A DNA stretch of 64,000 nucleotides from positions 1 to 64,000 of the forward strand of contig RAYY01000010.1 of NCBI GenBank assembly GCA_003611875.1. The letters are read 5' to 3'. This DNA is from a bacterium D16-56 (GTDB lineage: Bacteria > Bacillota > Clostridia > Lachnospirales > Lachnospiraceae). A program made the position numbers and the translations under genes. Below, in pieces: positions 16,923 through 25,749 of the stretch (the first letter of the stretch is position 1; each line of letters begins with the position of its first letter). The notes under the pieces are model-generated. The model saw only the letters and a list, made by a program, of their open reading frames with translations, ran no database searches and was not told where the DNA came from.

Positions 16923-18869
16923 ATGAGAGATGGTTTTTTTCGTGCAGCGGCAGTCACCCCGGAAATACGGGTGGCAGATCCGGTGTTTAACGCAGAGCGG
17001 ATTTGTGAGAGGATCGAAGAAGGGGAGCGTCTGGGCGTGGGTTTGATGGTATTTCCGGAGCTGTGTGTGACAGGGTATACCTGCGGAGATCTGTTCTTTC
17101 AGGCTCCGCTGATTAAAGCGGCCAGAGAACAGCTTTCTAAAATCGCGGCATATACCAGGGAGAAATCCATGCTGGTGTTTGTGGGACTTCCCTGGGAGCA
17201 TGGGGGGAAGCTGTACAATGCAGCGGCGGCCATATGCTCCGGACAGGTTCTTGGAATTGTGCCAAAGACCCATCTTCCCAATTATTCGGAATTTTATGAG
17301 GCAAGGCATTTTGCTCCTGGGACAGATGAGCTGATTCTGACAGAGTGGGAGGGCATGCAGGTGCCTATGTGTACGGATCTGCTGTTTCAGTGCCGGGAGA
17401 TTCGGGAGCTGGTGGTAGGGGCGGAGATCTGCGAGGATGTGTGGGCCCCCTGCCCTCCCAGTATCCGTCATGCCTTAGCCGGGGCTACGGTGATCGTCAA
17501 CTGCTCGGCCAGTGATGAGACGGTAGGCAAGGACAGCTACCGGAACGCTCTGATCTCGGGCCAGTCGGCCAGACTGATGTGCGGATATGTGTATGCCAAT
17601 GCAGGAGAAGGAGAGTCTACCCAGGATCTGGTCTTTGGCGGTCATAACATCATTGCAGAAAACGGAACCATGCTGGCAGTGTCAAAGAGATTTTCACCGG
17701 AAAGCATTTACGGGGACCTGGATTTAGAAAGGCTGGAAAGTGAGCGGAGAAGAACCAACACCTATCCGGCCAGGCAGGAGGATGGACATCTGGTCATCAA
17801 GTTCTCCCTGGATTCAGCCAGGATGGAAGCCTGTCAGCAAAAAAAGCTGTTTCGGTTTATGGACAGCCGTCCCTTTGTGCCGGGCGATGTAAAGGAGCGG
17901 AGCCGCCGGTGTGAGGAGATTTTTACCATTCAGGCTATGGGGCTGAAAAAGCGGCTGCAGCATACAGGCTGTACCCATGCCGTTCTGGGAATTTCCGGCG
18001 GCCTTGATTCTACATTAGCGCTTTTGGTGACAGCCAGGGCTTTTGACATGCTGGGTATTGCCAGAGAGCAGATTCATGCCGTGACCATGCCATGCTTTGG
18101 AACCACGGACCGGACTTATCAGAATGCATGTAGGATGGCAGGGAAGATGGGGGCTTCCCTGTCTGAGGTGGATATTAAACGATCCGTGCTGCAGCATTTT
18201 GCAGATATTGGCCATGACCCGGATGACCGCAATGTGACCTATGAAAATGCCCAGGCCAGGGAAAGAACTCAGGTGCTGATGGATATTGCCAATCAGGTAA
18301 ACGGGCTGGTAGTGGGAACCGGCGATATGTCAGAGCTGGCTTTGGGGTGGGCTACCTACAACGGAGACCATATGTCCATGTATGGGGTCAATGCATCGGT
18401 GCCTAAAACGCTGGTGCGTCATTTGGTCCGGTATTGTGCCGATACCTGCGGGGAGGAGACGCTGAAAGCAGTGCTTCTGGACGTGCTGGATACCCCGGTA
18501 AGCCCGGAGCTTCTGCCGCCGCAGGACGGGGCTATTTCTCAAAAGACAGAGGATCTGGTGGGGCCTTATGAGCTTCATGATTTTTTCCTTTACCATATGC
18601 TGCGGTTCGGGTATATGCCGTCTAAGATCTACCGCATGGCAGTGAGGGCTTTTGCCGGGGAATATGAGGGAGAAACTATTAGAAAATGGCTGGAGGTGTT
18701 TTACCGCCGCTTTTTTGCCCAGCAGTTTAAGCGCTCTTGTCTGCCGGACGGGCCGAAGGTAGGGTCTGTGGCAGTGTCTCCCAGAGGAGATCTGCGGATG
18801 CCCAGTGATGCGGCCAGGAGAATCTGGACGGAGGATTTGGAAAAGCTTCAGGAGGAGAAAACAGAATGA
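16923..18869 (+). CDS. nadE: Glutamine-dependent NAD+ synthetase
   Basis: The enzyme converts nicotinate adenine dinucleotide to NAD, taking ammonia from glutamine. The 648-residue protein has an N-terminal nitrilase-type glutaminase with the Glu46-Lys115-Cys170 triad (FPELCVTGY, VPKTHLPNY, GAEICEDVW). It also has a C-terminal synthetase domain with the ATP-binding P-loop SGGLDS (358-363) and GTGDMSELALGW. ATG 16923 is preferred because it gives the normal family N terminus and has GGAG about 8 bases upstream; the open frame begins at 16836. The stop overlaps the start of the methyltransferase gene by four bases (ATGA). Confidence 0.95.
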   Translation: MRDGFFRAAAVTPEIRVADPVFNAERICERIEEGERLGVGLMVFPELCVTGYTCGDLFFQAPLIKAAREQLSKIAAYTREKSMLVFVGLPWEHGGKLYNAAAAICSGQVLGIVPKTHLPNYSEFYEARHFAPGTDELILTEWEGMQVPMCTDLLFQCREIRELVVGAEICEDVWAPCPPSIRHALAGATVIVNCSASDETVGKDSYRNALISGQSARLMCGYVYANAGEGESTQDLVFGGHNIIAENGTMLAVSKRFSPESIYGDLDLERLESERRRTNTYPARQEDGHLVIKFSLDSARMEACQQKKLFRFMDSRPFVPGDVKERSRRCEEIFTIQAMGLKKRLQHTGCTHAVLGISGGLDSTLALLVTARAFDMLGIAREQIHAVTMPCFGTTDRTYQNACRMAGKMGASLSEVDIKRSVLQHFADIGHDPDDRNVTYENAQARERTQVLMDIANQVNGLVVGTGDMSELALGWATYNGDHMSMYGVNASVPKTLVRHLVRYCADTCGEETLKAVLLDVLDTPVSPELLPPQDGAISQKTEDLVGPYELHDFFLYHMLRFGYMPSKIYRMAVRAFAGEYEGETIRKWLEVFYRRFFAQQFKRSCLPDGPKVGSVAVSPRGDLRMPSDAARRIWTEDLEKLQEEKTE

Positions 18870-19654
18870 TCACCAGCACGGCCAACAAACAAGTAAAGTA
18901 TGTAAATGCTCTGATCAAAAAGGCGAAGATGCGCCGGGAAGAAAATCTGTTTGTGGCAGAGGGGCTGCGGATGTGCGAGGAGATTCCGAAAGACCGGATC
19001 CGGGCGCTTTATGTGTCGGAGAGCTTTTGGAGGGGAAAGCATTTTTCCCGGCTGGCAGAAGGCGTAGGGCAGATTGAGGTGGTAACGGACACGGTCTTTG
19101 AGGCCCTTTCGGATACCCGCACGCCTCAGGGAGTTTTGGCCTTGGCAGAACAGGAGCATTATACCTTGGAGGATGTGGCAGAACCGTCGCTTCTGCCCCA
19201 TTTGATGATTCTGGAGCAGATCCAGGATCCGGGCAATTTGGGGACGATTCTGCGGGCCGGGGAGTGCGCCGGGATCACAGGGCTTGTGATGGATGCAGGC
19301 ACAGCCGATCTGTACAGCCCCAAGGTGGTTCGTGCGACCATGGGTTCGGTGCTCCGGGTTCCTTTTGTGTATGTGGAGGATCTGGGAGCAGCTCTTGCCA
19401 CATTAAAAAAGAAGGGGATCCGTCTTTATGCGGCTTGTCTTCAGGGCAGCCAGGATTATGATCAAGAGGATTATACCGGCAGCATAGGTTTTTTGATTGG
19501 AAATGAGGCCAATGGTTTAAGGCAGGAGACCATGGAAACGGCAGACGCCCGGATCCGGATTCCCATGATGGGGAAGGCAGAGTCTTTAAATGCTGCCATG
19601 GCGGCAGCGGTTCTGATGTTTGAGGCGGCGAGGCAGAGACGCAGGATGGGATGA
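18866..19654 (+). CDS. TrmH/SpoU-family RNA 2'-O-methyltransferase
   Basis: SPOUT-fold enzymes of this group methylate ribose in rRNA or tRNA. The 262-residue protein has an N-terminal substrate-binding region (about 1-95) and the knotted SpoU domain (about 110-258) with the three family motifs: ILEQIQDPGNLGTILRAGECAG, FLIGNEANGL and IPMMGKAESLNAAMAAAV. The exact target nucleotide cannot be told from sequence. It overlaps nadE by ATGA, so the two are translationally coupled. Confidence 0.92.
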   Translation: MITSTANKQVKYVNALIKKAKMRREENLFVAEGLRMCEEIPKDRIRALYVSESFWRGKHFSRLAEGVGQIEVVTDTVFEALSDTRTPQGVLALAEQEHYTLEDVAEPSLLPHLMILEQIQDPGNLGTILRAGECAGITGLVMDAGTADLYSPKVVRATMGSVLRVPFVYVEDLGAALATLKKKGIRLYAACLQGSQDYDQEDYTGSIGFLIGNEANGLRQETMETADARIRIPMMGKAESLNAAMAAAVLMFEAARQRRRMG

Positions 19655-19734
19655 ACAGGCAAAGGCTGTACCAGGGATAGACAGCTTCTGGCTTATTGTC
19701 TACAGAAATAAACAGGAACAGGAGAAAGACAGAT

Positions 19735-20451
19735 ATGGTCTGGTGGATCATTGCGGCGCTGTGCGCATTTTTTGTAAAAGGGCTTTGTGGCTTTGCCAAT
19801 ACTTTGGTGTTTTCTACGATCTTAAGCTTTGGCAGCAGCAATCTGAGCATTACGCCGGTAGAGCTGCTGCTGGGCTTTCCCACCAATCTGATCATTGCAT
19901 GGAGAGAGCGGAGATCCGTTCAGTGGAGCATCTGCATTCCGCTGATCGTGCTGATGCTGGCCGGCAATATTCCGGGGATTTTTTTGCTGAAAAATACAGA
20001 CTCAGGAGGCGTGAAGATATTTTTCGGATTGGTGATCGTGCTGATCGGCATGGAGACCCTGGCGCGGGAATATTTTCCGAAAAAGGCAAAGGAATCCAAG
20101 ATTATTTTGGCTGTGGTCGGGATTTTGTCTGGTATTTTAAGCGGCATGTATGGAATCGGGGCAATGATGGCAGCCTATGTGAGCAGGGTGACTAAGGACA
20201 GCAAAGCCTTTAAGGCGAATATGTGTGCCGTGTTTATTGTGGAAAATATTTTCCGCATTTTTTTATATACTATTACCGGGATCCTTACCTGGAGGATTGC
20301 CGCTTATGCCGCTGTCTTGTATCCGGTTATGCTTGTGGGGCTGTTTGCGGGAATCAAAAGCGCTGGCCTGCTGGACGAGCAGGCAGTGAAGAGGATTGTG
20401 ATCGTTATGCTGATTCTTTCCGGGGGAGCGCTTGTCTTAAACAATTTATGA
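19735..20451 (+). CDS. TSUP (TauE/SafE) family membrane transporter
   Basis: The 238-residue protein has about seven or eight membrane segments and the twofold pseudo-repeat of the TauE/SafE family, which exports or imports sulfite, sulfoacetate or related anions. The N-terminal KGLCGFANTLVFSTILSF and the second-half GILSGILSGMYGIGAMMAAY segments are the paired family motifs. I chose ATG 19735 because AGGAG lies about 9 bases upstream; a TTG at 19696 is possible. The substrate is unknown. It lies 80 bases after the methyltransferase in the same direction. Confidence 0.87.
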   Translation: MVWWIIAALCAFFVKGLCGFANTLVFSTILSFGSSNLSITPVELLLGFPTNLIIAWRERRSVQWSICIPLIVLMLAGNIPGIFLLKNTDSGGVKIFFGLVIVLIGMETLAREYFPKKAKESKIILAVVGILSGILSGMYGIGAMMAAYVSRVTKDSKAFKANMCAVFIVENIFRIFLYTITGILTWRIAAYAAVLYPVMLVGLFAGIKSAGLLDEQAVKRIVIVMLILSGGALVLNNL

Positions 20452-20477
20452 GAAAATATTACATTTTTCTAACACCA

Positions 20478-20506
20478 TTGTAACCTTCCTCAAAATATAG
20501 TATAAT
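20478..20506 (+). promoter_or_regulatory. Predicted sigma-A promoter of the nfeD-SPFH pair
   Basis: TTGTAA (20478-20483) and TATAAT (20501-20506) are 17 bases apart and 55 bases before the nfeD start. Confidence 0.7.
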
Positions 20507-20560
20507 AGTCTTTACAAATAATCTTAAGGTGGAGGTTTTTTCAAAAAGGAGGTAGGAAGG

Positions 20561-21001
20561 ATGATATCAATACCTATTCCCATATACTGGCTGATTGCAT
20601 TTGTGGCGCTGGTAGGGATTGAGATTGCGACTATGGCGCTGACTACGGTATGGTTTGCCGGGGGAGCGATTGTAGCGTTTCTGTTCTCCTTGTTTGACAC
20701 CAGTATTGAGGTTCAGCTGGCTGCATTTGTGATTGTGTCGTTCTTGCTGCTGTTTCTTACCAGGCCCTTGGCGGCTAAGTATGTGAACAGCCAGACGATT
20801 AAGACCAATGCAGACGGCCTGGTAGGAAGCAAAGCCAGGGTTACGGCCCAGATTAACAATGATCTGGGAATCGGAAGCGTGGTTGTGGCAGGGCAGGAGT
20901 GGACCGCAAGGACCAAGGAGCCTGATGATACCTATCCGGTGGGAACCATGGTGGAGATCAAGGAGATTCAAGGTGTAAAGCTGATTGTTGAGAAGTTATA
21001 G
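20561..21001 (+). CDS. NfeD-family membrane protein
   Basis: NfeD proteins pair with SPFH (flotillin/stomatin) proteins in membrane microdomains. The 146-residue protein has three hydrophobic segments (about 5-25, 28-45, 50-68) and a C-terminal OB-fold domain (about 80-145, DGLVGSKARVTAQ and GQEWTART). It is the short form without the N-terminal ClpP-like protease. AAAGGAGG precedes the ATG. The SPFH gene starts 14 bases later, the usual partner. Confidence 0.9.
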   Translation: MISIPIPIYWLIAFVALVGIEIATMALTTVWFAGGAIVAFLFSLFDTSIEVQLAAFVIVSFLLLFLTRPLAAKYVNSQTIKTNADGLVGSKARVTAQINNDLGIGSVVVAGQEWTARTKEPDDTYPVGTMVEIKEIQGVKLIVEKL

Positions 21002-21014
21002 GAGGAAGTAAGAT

Positions 21015-21941
21015 ATGGAAATGTTCATTATTTTTTTGATTCTGCTGATTATTATTCTGGTGGTGCTGGTATCTTGTGTTCGGATTGTACCTCAGGCCAA
21101 TGCTTTGGTGGTGGAGCGGTTAGGCGCTTACCTTGGAACCTGGCATGTGGGGATCCATTTCCTTCTGCCTTTTATTGACCGGGTGGCCAAAAAGGTGGTG
21201 TTAAAGGAGCAGGTAGTGGATTTTGCGCCTCAGCCGGTGATTACTAAGGATAATGTTACCATGCGTATTGACACGGTAGTATTTTTCCAGATCACGGATC
21301 CGAAGCTGTTTGCTTATGGCGTGGAGAATCCTATTATGGCCATTGAGAACCTGACTGCAACTACCCTTAGGAATATTATCGGTGATCTGGAGTTAGACCA
21401 GACCCTGACTTCCAGAGAGACAATCAATACCAAGATGCGGGCGTCTCTTGATGTGGCTACAGACCCATGGGGCATTAAGGTAAACCGGGTGGAGCTTAAG
21501 AATATTATTCCTCCGGCCGCCATCCAGGATGCCATGGAGAAGCAGATGAAGGCAGAGAGAGAGCGGCGTGAGGCCATTCTCAGAGCGGAAGGTGAGAAAA
21601 AGTCCACCATTCTGGTTGCAGAAGGTAAGAAGGAATCTGCCATTCTGGATGCAGAGGCAGATAAGCAGGCAGCGATTCTTCACGCGGAGGCAGAGAAGGA
21701 GAAGCGGATTAAGGAAGCAGAAGGTGAGGCAGAGGCCATTATGAAGGTACAGCAGGCCAATGCCAATGGTATCCGGTATCTGAAGGAGGCGGGAGCCGAC
21801 GAGGCGGTGCTGCGGTTAAAGAGCTTAGAAGCCTTTATGGCAGCGGCTGACGGCAGAGCTACCAAGATCATTATCCCTTCCGAGCTTCAGGGGATTGCAG
21901 GGCTTGTGAAGGCGGTGACTGAGGTAGGAAAAGAAAGATAA
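21015..21941 (+). CDS. SPFH/band 7 (stomatin-like, QmcA-type) membrane protein
   Basis: The 308-residue protein has one N-terminal membrane helix (about 2-22), an SPFH/prohibitin domain (about 25-185, with VPQANALVVERLGAYLGTW) and a long alanine/glutamate-rich coiled coil (about 175-260) with repeated AEGEKKSTILVAEGKKESAI-type units. These proteins form membrane-bound oligomeric cages and help organise or protect other membrane proteins. The gene forms an operon with the NfeD gene ahead of it and is followed by a terminator. Confidence 0.92.
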   Translation: MEMFIIFLILLIIILVVLVSCVRIVPQANALVVERLGAYLGTWHVGIHFLLPFIDRVAKKVVLKEQVVDFAPQPVITKDNVTMRIDTVVFFQITDPKLFAYGVENPIMAIENLTATTLRNIIGDLELDQTLTSRETINTKMRASLDVATDPWGIKVNRVELKNIIPPAAIQDAMEKQMKAERERREAILRAEGEKKSTILVAEGKKESAILDAEADKQAAILHAEAEKEKRIKEAEGEAEAIMKVQQANANGIRYLKEAGADEAVLRLKSLEAFMAAADGRATKIIIPSELQGIAGLVKAVTEVGKER

Positions 21942-21953
21942 AAGGAAAGGAAT

Positions 21954-21997
21954 AAGCCATTTCCAGCTTGGCAGCAGCGGGCGGAGATGGCTTTTTT
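21954..21997 (+). terminator. Rho-independent terminator after the SPFH gene
   Basis: AAGCCAT (21954-21960) pairs with ATGGCTT (21987-21993), with further CC/GG pairing inside, followed by a T run. Confidence 0.75.
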
Positions 21998-22304
21998 GCT
22001 TCTATTTAATCTTGACAGGGATTGTCCATTATAGTAAGTTATAAATAACTGTTTTGCTGGTCTGCCCATTCACTGCGCTGACTGTAGGAAAACGCAGAGC
22101 AGCAGGCACAAATCCCATGACCGCAGGCGGTTTTTAATGGATTTCTGCTTGTAACCGCAAGGGTACGGAACCGTTATCGATGATAAAGCAGGAAGATTTC
22201 CTGCCTGAGACCGGCGGACAGCAGCCGGCATACAGCAGCCGGTATACAGCGGGAAACAGGAAGCACTGCAGAAAAATATGACGTAAAGGATGGAGGAACC
22301 ATTG
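21998..22304. other. argF upstream region with small repeats
   Basis: This gap has a TTGACA box at 22012 without a well-placed -10 box and a weak ACCG-CAGG-CGGT hairpin followed by five T near 22124. It also has a perfect 7-bp hairpin, GCAGGAA-GAT-TTCCTGC, at 22188-22204, and a 14-base tandem duplication at 22219-22246 (CAGCAGCCGG-C/T-ATA). A leader with attenuation is possible. I found no ARG box. Confidence 0.4.
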
Positions 22305-23300
22305 ATGAATTTAAAAGGGCGGAATTTTTTGACATTGAAGGATTTTACGGCAGAGGAGATCTTATATCTGCTTGATTTTGCGCAGGATTTGAAGGCAAAG
22401 AAAAAGGCAGGGGTTCCTGCAGAGCTTTGTAAAGGGAAGAATATTGCACTGATTTTTGAAAAGACCAGCACCAGGACCCGGTGTTCCTTTGAGGTGGCGG
22501 CTCATGATTTGGGGATGGGAAGCACTTATTTGGATCCGTCAGGCTCCCAGATCGGAAAGAAGGAGAGTATTGCAGACACAGCCCGGGTTCTGGGACGGAT
22601 CTATGACGGGATCGAATATCGGGGATATGGACAGGAGATCGTGGAGGAGCTTGCAAAGCATGCCGGGGTTCCGGTATGGAACGGCCTGACCAATGAGTAT
22701 CACCCTACTCAGATTCTGGCCGATATGCTGACGATCCGGGAACACTTCGGAAGGCTTAAGGGGATCAAGCTGGTCTACATGGGGGACGCCCGCTATAATA
22801 TGGGAAATTCTCTTATGGTAGGCTGTGCCAAGCTGGGCATGGATTTTGTGGCATGTGCGCCGAAGAAATATTTCCCTGACGAAAGCCTGGCTGCCCAATG
22901 CAGACAGTATGCCAAGGTGTCCGGAGGAAGTGTTACCCTGACAGAGAGCGTGGCAGAAGGGGTTAAGGGAGCAGATGTGGTCTACACGGATGTGTGGGTG
23001 TCCATGGGCGAGCCGGATGCGGTCTGGGAGGAGCGGATTCGGGAGCTGACTCCATACCGGGTGACAAAAGAGGTGATGGAGACCGCAGGGGACAAGGCTA
23101 TTTTTCTTCACTGTCTTCCTGCCTTCCATGATCTGAAGACAGCGATCGGCAAGGAGATGGGGGAGCGGTTCGGGATTACAGAGATGGAAGTGACCGATCA
23201 GGTATTTGAGTCCTCTCAGTCCAAAGTGTTTGATGAGGCAGAGAACAGGATGCATACCATCAAAGCGGTTATGGCTGCCACGCTTGTGGATTCGGAGTAA
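22305..23300 (+). CDS. argF: Ornithine carbamoyltransferase
   Basis: The enzyme makes citrulline from ornithine and carbamoyl phosphate, or runs in reverse in the arginine deiminase pathway. The 331-residue protein has the carbamoyl-phosphate motif STRT (55-58), HPTQ (133-136), the ornithine-site DVWVSMGE segment and HCLPAFHD near residue 270. ATG 22305 follows GGAGG at 22292. No other arginine gene is nearby, so anabolic (ArgF) and catabolic (ArcB) roles cannot be separated; the [14 protein letters not shown] segment occurs in both types. The small membrane-protein gene starts 3 bases after the stop. Confidence 0.93.
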   Translation: MNLKGRNFLTLKDFTAEEILYLLDFAQDLKAKKKAGVPAELCKGKNIALIFEKTSTRTRCSFEVAAHDLGMGSTYLDPSGSQIGKKESIADTARVLGRIYDGIEYRGYGQEIVEELAKHAGVPVWNGLTNEYHPTQILADMLTIREHFGRLKGIKLVYMGDARYNMGNSLMVGCAKLGMDFVACAPKKYFPDESLAAQCRQYAKVSGGSVTLTESVAEGVKGADVVYTDVWVSMGEPDAVWEERIRELTPYRVTKEVMETAGDKAIFLHCLPAFHDLKTAIGKEMGERFGITEMEVTDQVFESSQSKVFDEAENRMHTIKAVMAATLVDSE

Positions 23301-23303
23301 GGC

Positions 23304-23609
23304 ATGGCGATTCAGGATAAGAGACGAAACCTGCGGGGCGAGGCAATGATGCTGGACCTTCTGCATATTGTGGTAGGGATTTTGGCGGTAGTCTGTGAGG
23401 TTTTGGCATTTTTAGACCCGGAAAGGTATCAGATTCTGTTTCCGGTGATCTTCTGGATGGCAGGGCTTTTAAACGGCGTCAGCGGCTGGTACAGGCTTAA
23501 AAACAGCGGAAGAGATAAAAAGAGAAGGATAAGCGGTATTTTCTTGTGTGTGCTGGCAGGGCTGTTGGTGTTGATTGGCATTGTCAGCGCCATTACGATT
23601 CGGAGGTAG
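23304..23609 (+). CDS. Small membrane protein of unknown function
   Basis: The 101-residue protein has three hydrophobic segments (about 17-36, 43-58 and 76-96) separated by a short acidic loop and a basic KNSGRDKKRR stretch. I do not recognise a domain. It is packed tightly between argF (3 bases before) and birA (2 bases after), so it belongs to the same transcript. An internal ATG at 23346 is a possible alternative start. A general envelope role is all that can be suggested. Confidence 0.7.
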   Translation: MAIQDKRRNLRGEAMMLDLLHIVVGILAVVCEVLAFLDPERYQILFPVIFWMAGLLNGVSGWYRLKNSGRDKKRRISGIFLCVLAGLLVLIGIVSAITIRR

Positions 23610-23611
23610 CC

Positions 23612-24589
23612 GTGAAGACGGAAATATTAAAGCTATTAAAAGCAGCGCCGGACTATGTGTCGGGCCAGGAGCTGTGCGAACATCTGGGGGTATCCAGAAC
23701 TGCAGTGTGGAAGGTGATCCGGCAGCTTCAGGAGGACGGATATGAGATTGAAGCAAAACGCAACCGGGGCTATCGTCTAGGGGAAAGCGGAGACGTGTTT
23801 ACCGGGGCGGAGATCAGCAGCCTTTTGAAGACAAAATGGGTGGGGCGTAATCTGGTATTTTTGGAGCAGGTGGATTCTACTAACGACGAGGCAAAGCGGC
23901 AGGCAGAGAAAGGGGCTGTGGACGGAACCTTGGTGGCTGCGGCAGAGCAGAGTGCAGGCAAGGGGCGCAGGGGGCGGTCTTGGGTTTCCATAAAGGGAGC
24001 AGGCGTATGGATGAGCCTGATGCTGCGTCCGGATTTTCCTCCGGAATGTGCTTCCATGCTGACCTTGGTGGCAGCCATGGCAGTGGAGGAGGGGATTCGC
24101 CAGGTGACCGGGATTTCCGGTCAGATCAAGTGGCCCAATGATGTGGTGATCGAAGGGAAAAAGGTGTGCGGGATCCTTACGGAGATGAGCACAGAGATGG
24201 AATGTATCCATTATGTTGTGGTAGGAATCGGCATTAATGTGGGGATTGAGGAATTTCCGGAGGAAATCCAGGATATGGCTACGTCCTTGTATTTGTGTAC
24301 CGGGAAAAGGGTAAAGCGGGCAGCCCTGGCGGCAGCAGTGGCTGAGGCATGGGAGCTTTACTACGAACGGTTTACAAAGACAAGGGACCTTCGATTTCTT
24401 ATGGCGGAGTATAACCAAAACCTGGTGAACATGGGACGCGAGGTAAGGGTGCTGGCTCCGGAAGGCGAATATACAGGGATCTCCCGGGGGATCAATGAGA
24501 AGGGGGAGCTTTTGGTAGAGACAGAGGAAGGACTGCGGACAGTGATTTCGGGGGAGGTTTCGGTTCGGGGAATTTATGGATATGTGTAG
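23612..24589 (+). CDS. birA: Biotin operon repressor / biotin-protein ligase
   Basis: BirA attaches biotin to carboxylases and, in this bifunctional form, represses biotin genes. The 325-residue protein has an N-terminal winged helix (about 1-60, CEHLGVSRTAVWKVIRQL), the ligase core with GKGRRGRSW (116-124) and KWPND (173-177), and a C-terminal SH3-like domain (about 270-325). The start is GTG at 23612 with GGAGG (23602-23606) 5 bases upstream. The start falls 2 bases after the stop of the small membrane gene. Confidence 0.94.
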   Translation: MKTEILKLLKAAPDYVSGQELCEHLGVSRTAVWKVIRQLQEDGYEIEAKRNRGYRLGESGDVFTGAEISSLLKTKWVGRNLVFLEQVDSTNDEAKRQAEKGAVDGTLVAAAEQSAGKGRRGRSWVSIKGAGVWMSLMLRPDFPPECASMLTLVAAMAVEEGIRQVTGISGQIKWPNDVVIEGKKVCGILTEMSTEMECIHYVVVGIGINVGIEEFPEEIQDMATSLYLCTGKRVKRAALAAAVAEAWELYYERFTKTRDLRFLMAEYNQNLVNMGREVRVLAPEGEYTGISRGINEKGELLVETEEGLRTVISGEVSVRGIYGYV

Positions 24590-24639
24590 TATAGCATGGA
24601 TTGCCGGGCAATGTATTAAGAAAAGCGGAGTGTGCGGGA

Positions 24640-25722
24640 ATGGAAAAAAAGGAATCTGGAGAGAGGGAGATTCTGGTTGACGTAAAGCGTTTAGAGAGGG
24701 TGGCATACCCTCTTTTGACGTGGTATAAGGAAAACGGGCGGGATCTGCCGTGGAGGAGGGAGCCGAATCCATATAAGGTATGGATTTCTGAGATTATGCT
24801 GCAGCAGACCAGGATTGAGGCAGTGAAGCCTTATTTTGACCGGTTTATGAAGGAGCTGCCGGATGTGGCAGCTCTGGCGGCAGTGGACGACGACCGGCTG
24901 ATGAAGCTGTGGGAAGGCTTGGGGTATTACAATCGGGCAAGGAATCTCAAGAAGGCGGCAGACGTGATCGTCAGGGAATATGGCGGCGTTATGCCGCCCC
25001 AATATCTGGAGCTTAAAAAATTACCGGGAATAGGCTGTTATACTGCAGGCGCAATTGCGTCTATAGTTTTTGGGGAGGCTGTTCCGGCCGTGGACGGAAA
25101 TGTACTGCGGGTCCTTTCCCGAATCCTTGCAAGCAGAGAAGATATCGGAAAAGCTTCTGTGAAGAAAAGGGCAGAGGAGATGCTGAGAAGGATCATGCCG
25201 GCAGGGGAAGCAGGAGCCTTTAATCAGGGACTGATGGAGCTGGGAGAGACGGTCTGTGTGCCGAACGGAAGCCCTAAATGTGAGGAATGTCCTGTCAAAA
25301 AGGAATGCCTTGCCAGAGAGCTGGGCCTGACCGGGGAGCTTCCGGTGAAAGCACCGCCCAAGAAAAGACGGATAGAGAAGCGGACCGTGTGTATTATGGA
25401 GCAGGAAGATCAGGTGGCCCTGTGCAGGCGGGAAGATACTGGGCTTTTAGCTTCTCTTTATGAGCTTCCCAATGTAGAAGGCCATTGGTCCTTGGAGCAG
25501 CTTTCCAGGGTGTTTCATTTCAGGGAGGATCAGGTGATTTCTGCAGAGCAGCTTCCGGATGCAAAGCATGTTTTTTCCCATGTGGAATGGCATATGATCG
25601 GATATCGGATCAAGGTAGGAAAAGGGCTGCCAAAAGGGCTGATTGCAGCGAAAAAAGAAGAATTAAAGACGATTTATCCCCTTCCCAATGCGTTTAGCAG
25701 GTATACAAAGCTGATAAAATGA
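24640..25722 (+). CDS. mutY: A/G-specific adenine glycosylase
   Basis: MutY removes adenine mispaired with 8-oxoguanine in base-excision repair. The 360-residue protein has the helix-hairpin-helix domain with the catalytic Glu in LQQTRIEAVKPYF, the hairpin LKKLPGIGCYTAGAI, the catalytic Asp in VDGNVLRV, and a four-cysteine iron-sulfur loop (C-x7-C-x2-C-x5-C, with ECPVKKEC). A C-terminal NUDIX-like domain (about 250-355) recognises 8-oxoguanine. The first cysteine spacing is one residue longer than in E. coli. ATG 24640 follows GCGGAG; an upstream TTG at 24601 is possible. Confidence 0.93.
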   Translation: MEKKESGEREILVDVKRLERVAYPLLTWYKENGRDLPWRREPNPYKVWISEIMLQQTRIEAVKPYFDRFMKELPDVAALAAVDDDRLMKLWEGLGYYNRARNLKKAADVIVREYGGVMPPQYLELKKLPGIGCYTAGAIASIVFGEAVPAVDGNVLRVLSRILASREDIGKASVKKRAEEMLRRIMPAGEAGAFNQGLMELGETVCVPNGSPKCEECPVKKECLARELGLTGELPVKAPPKKRRIEKRTVCIMEQEDQVALCRREDTGLLASLYELPNVEGHWSLEQLSRVFHFREDQVISAEQLPDAKHVFSHVEWHMIGYRIKVGKGLPKGLIAAKKEELKTIYPLPNAFSRYTKLIK

Positions 25723-25749
25723 GGATAATGAAAGGGAGGTGAGCTTTGT

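Noticed and set aside
25255-25312. Unusual C-x7-C spacing in the MutY iron-sulfur loop
   Set aside because: The remaining C-x2-C-x5-C spacing is intact and a one-residue longer first loop is plausible lineage variation, so it is not reported as a defect.
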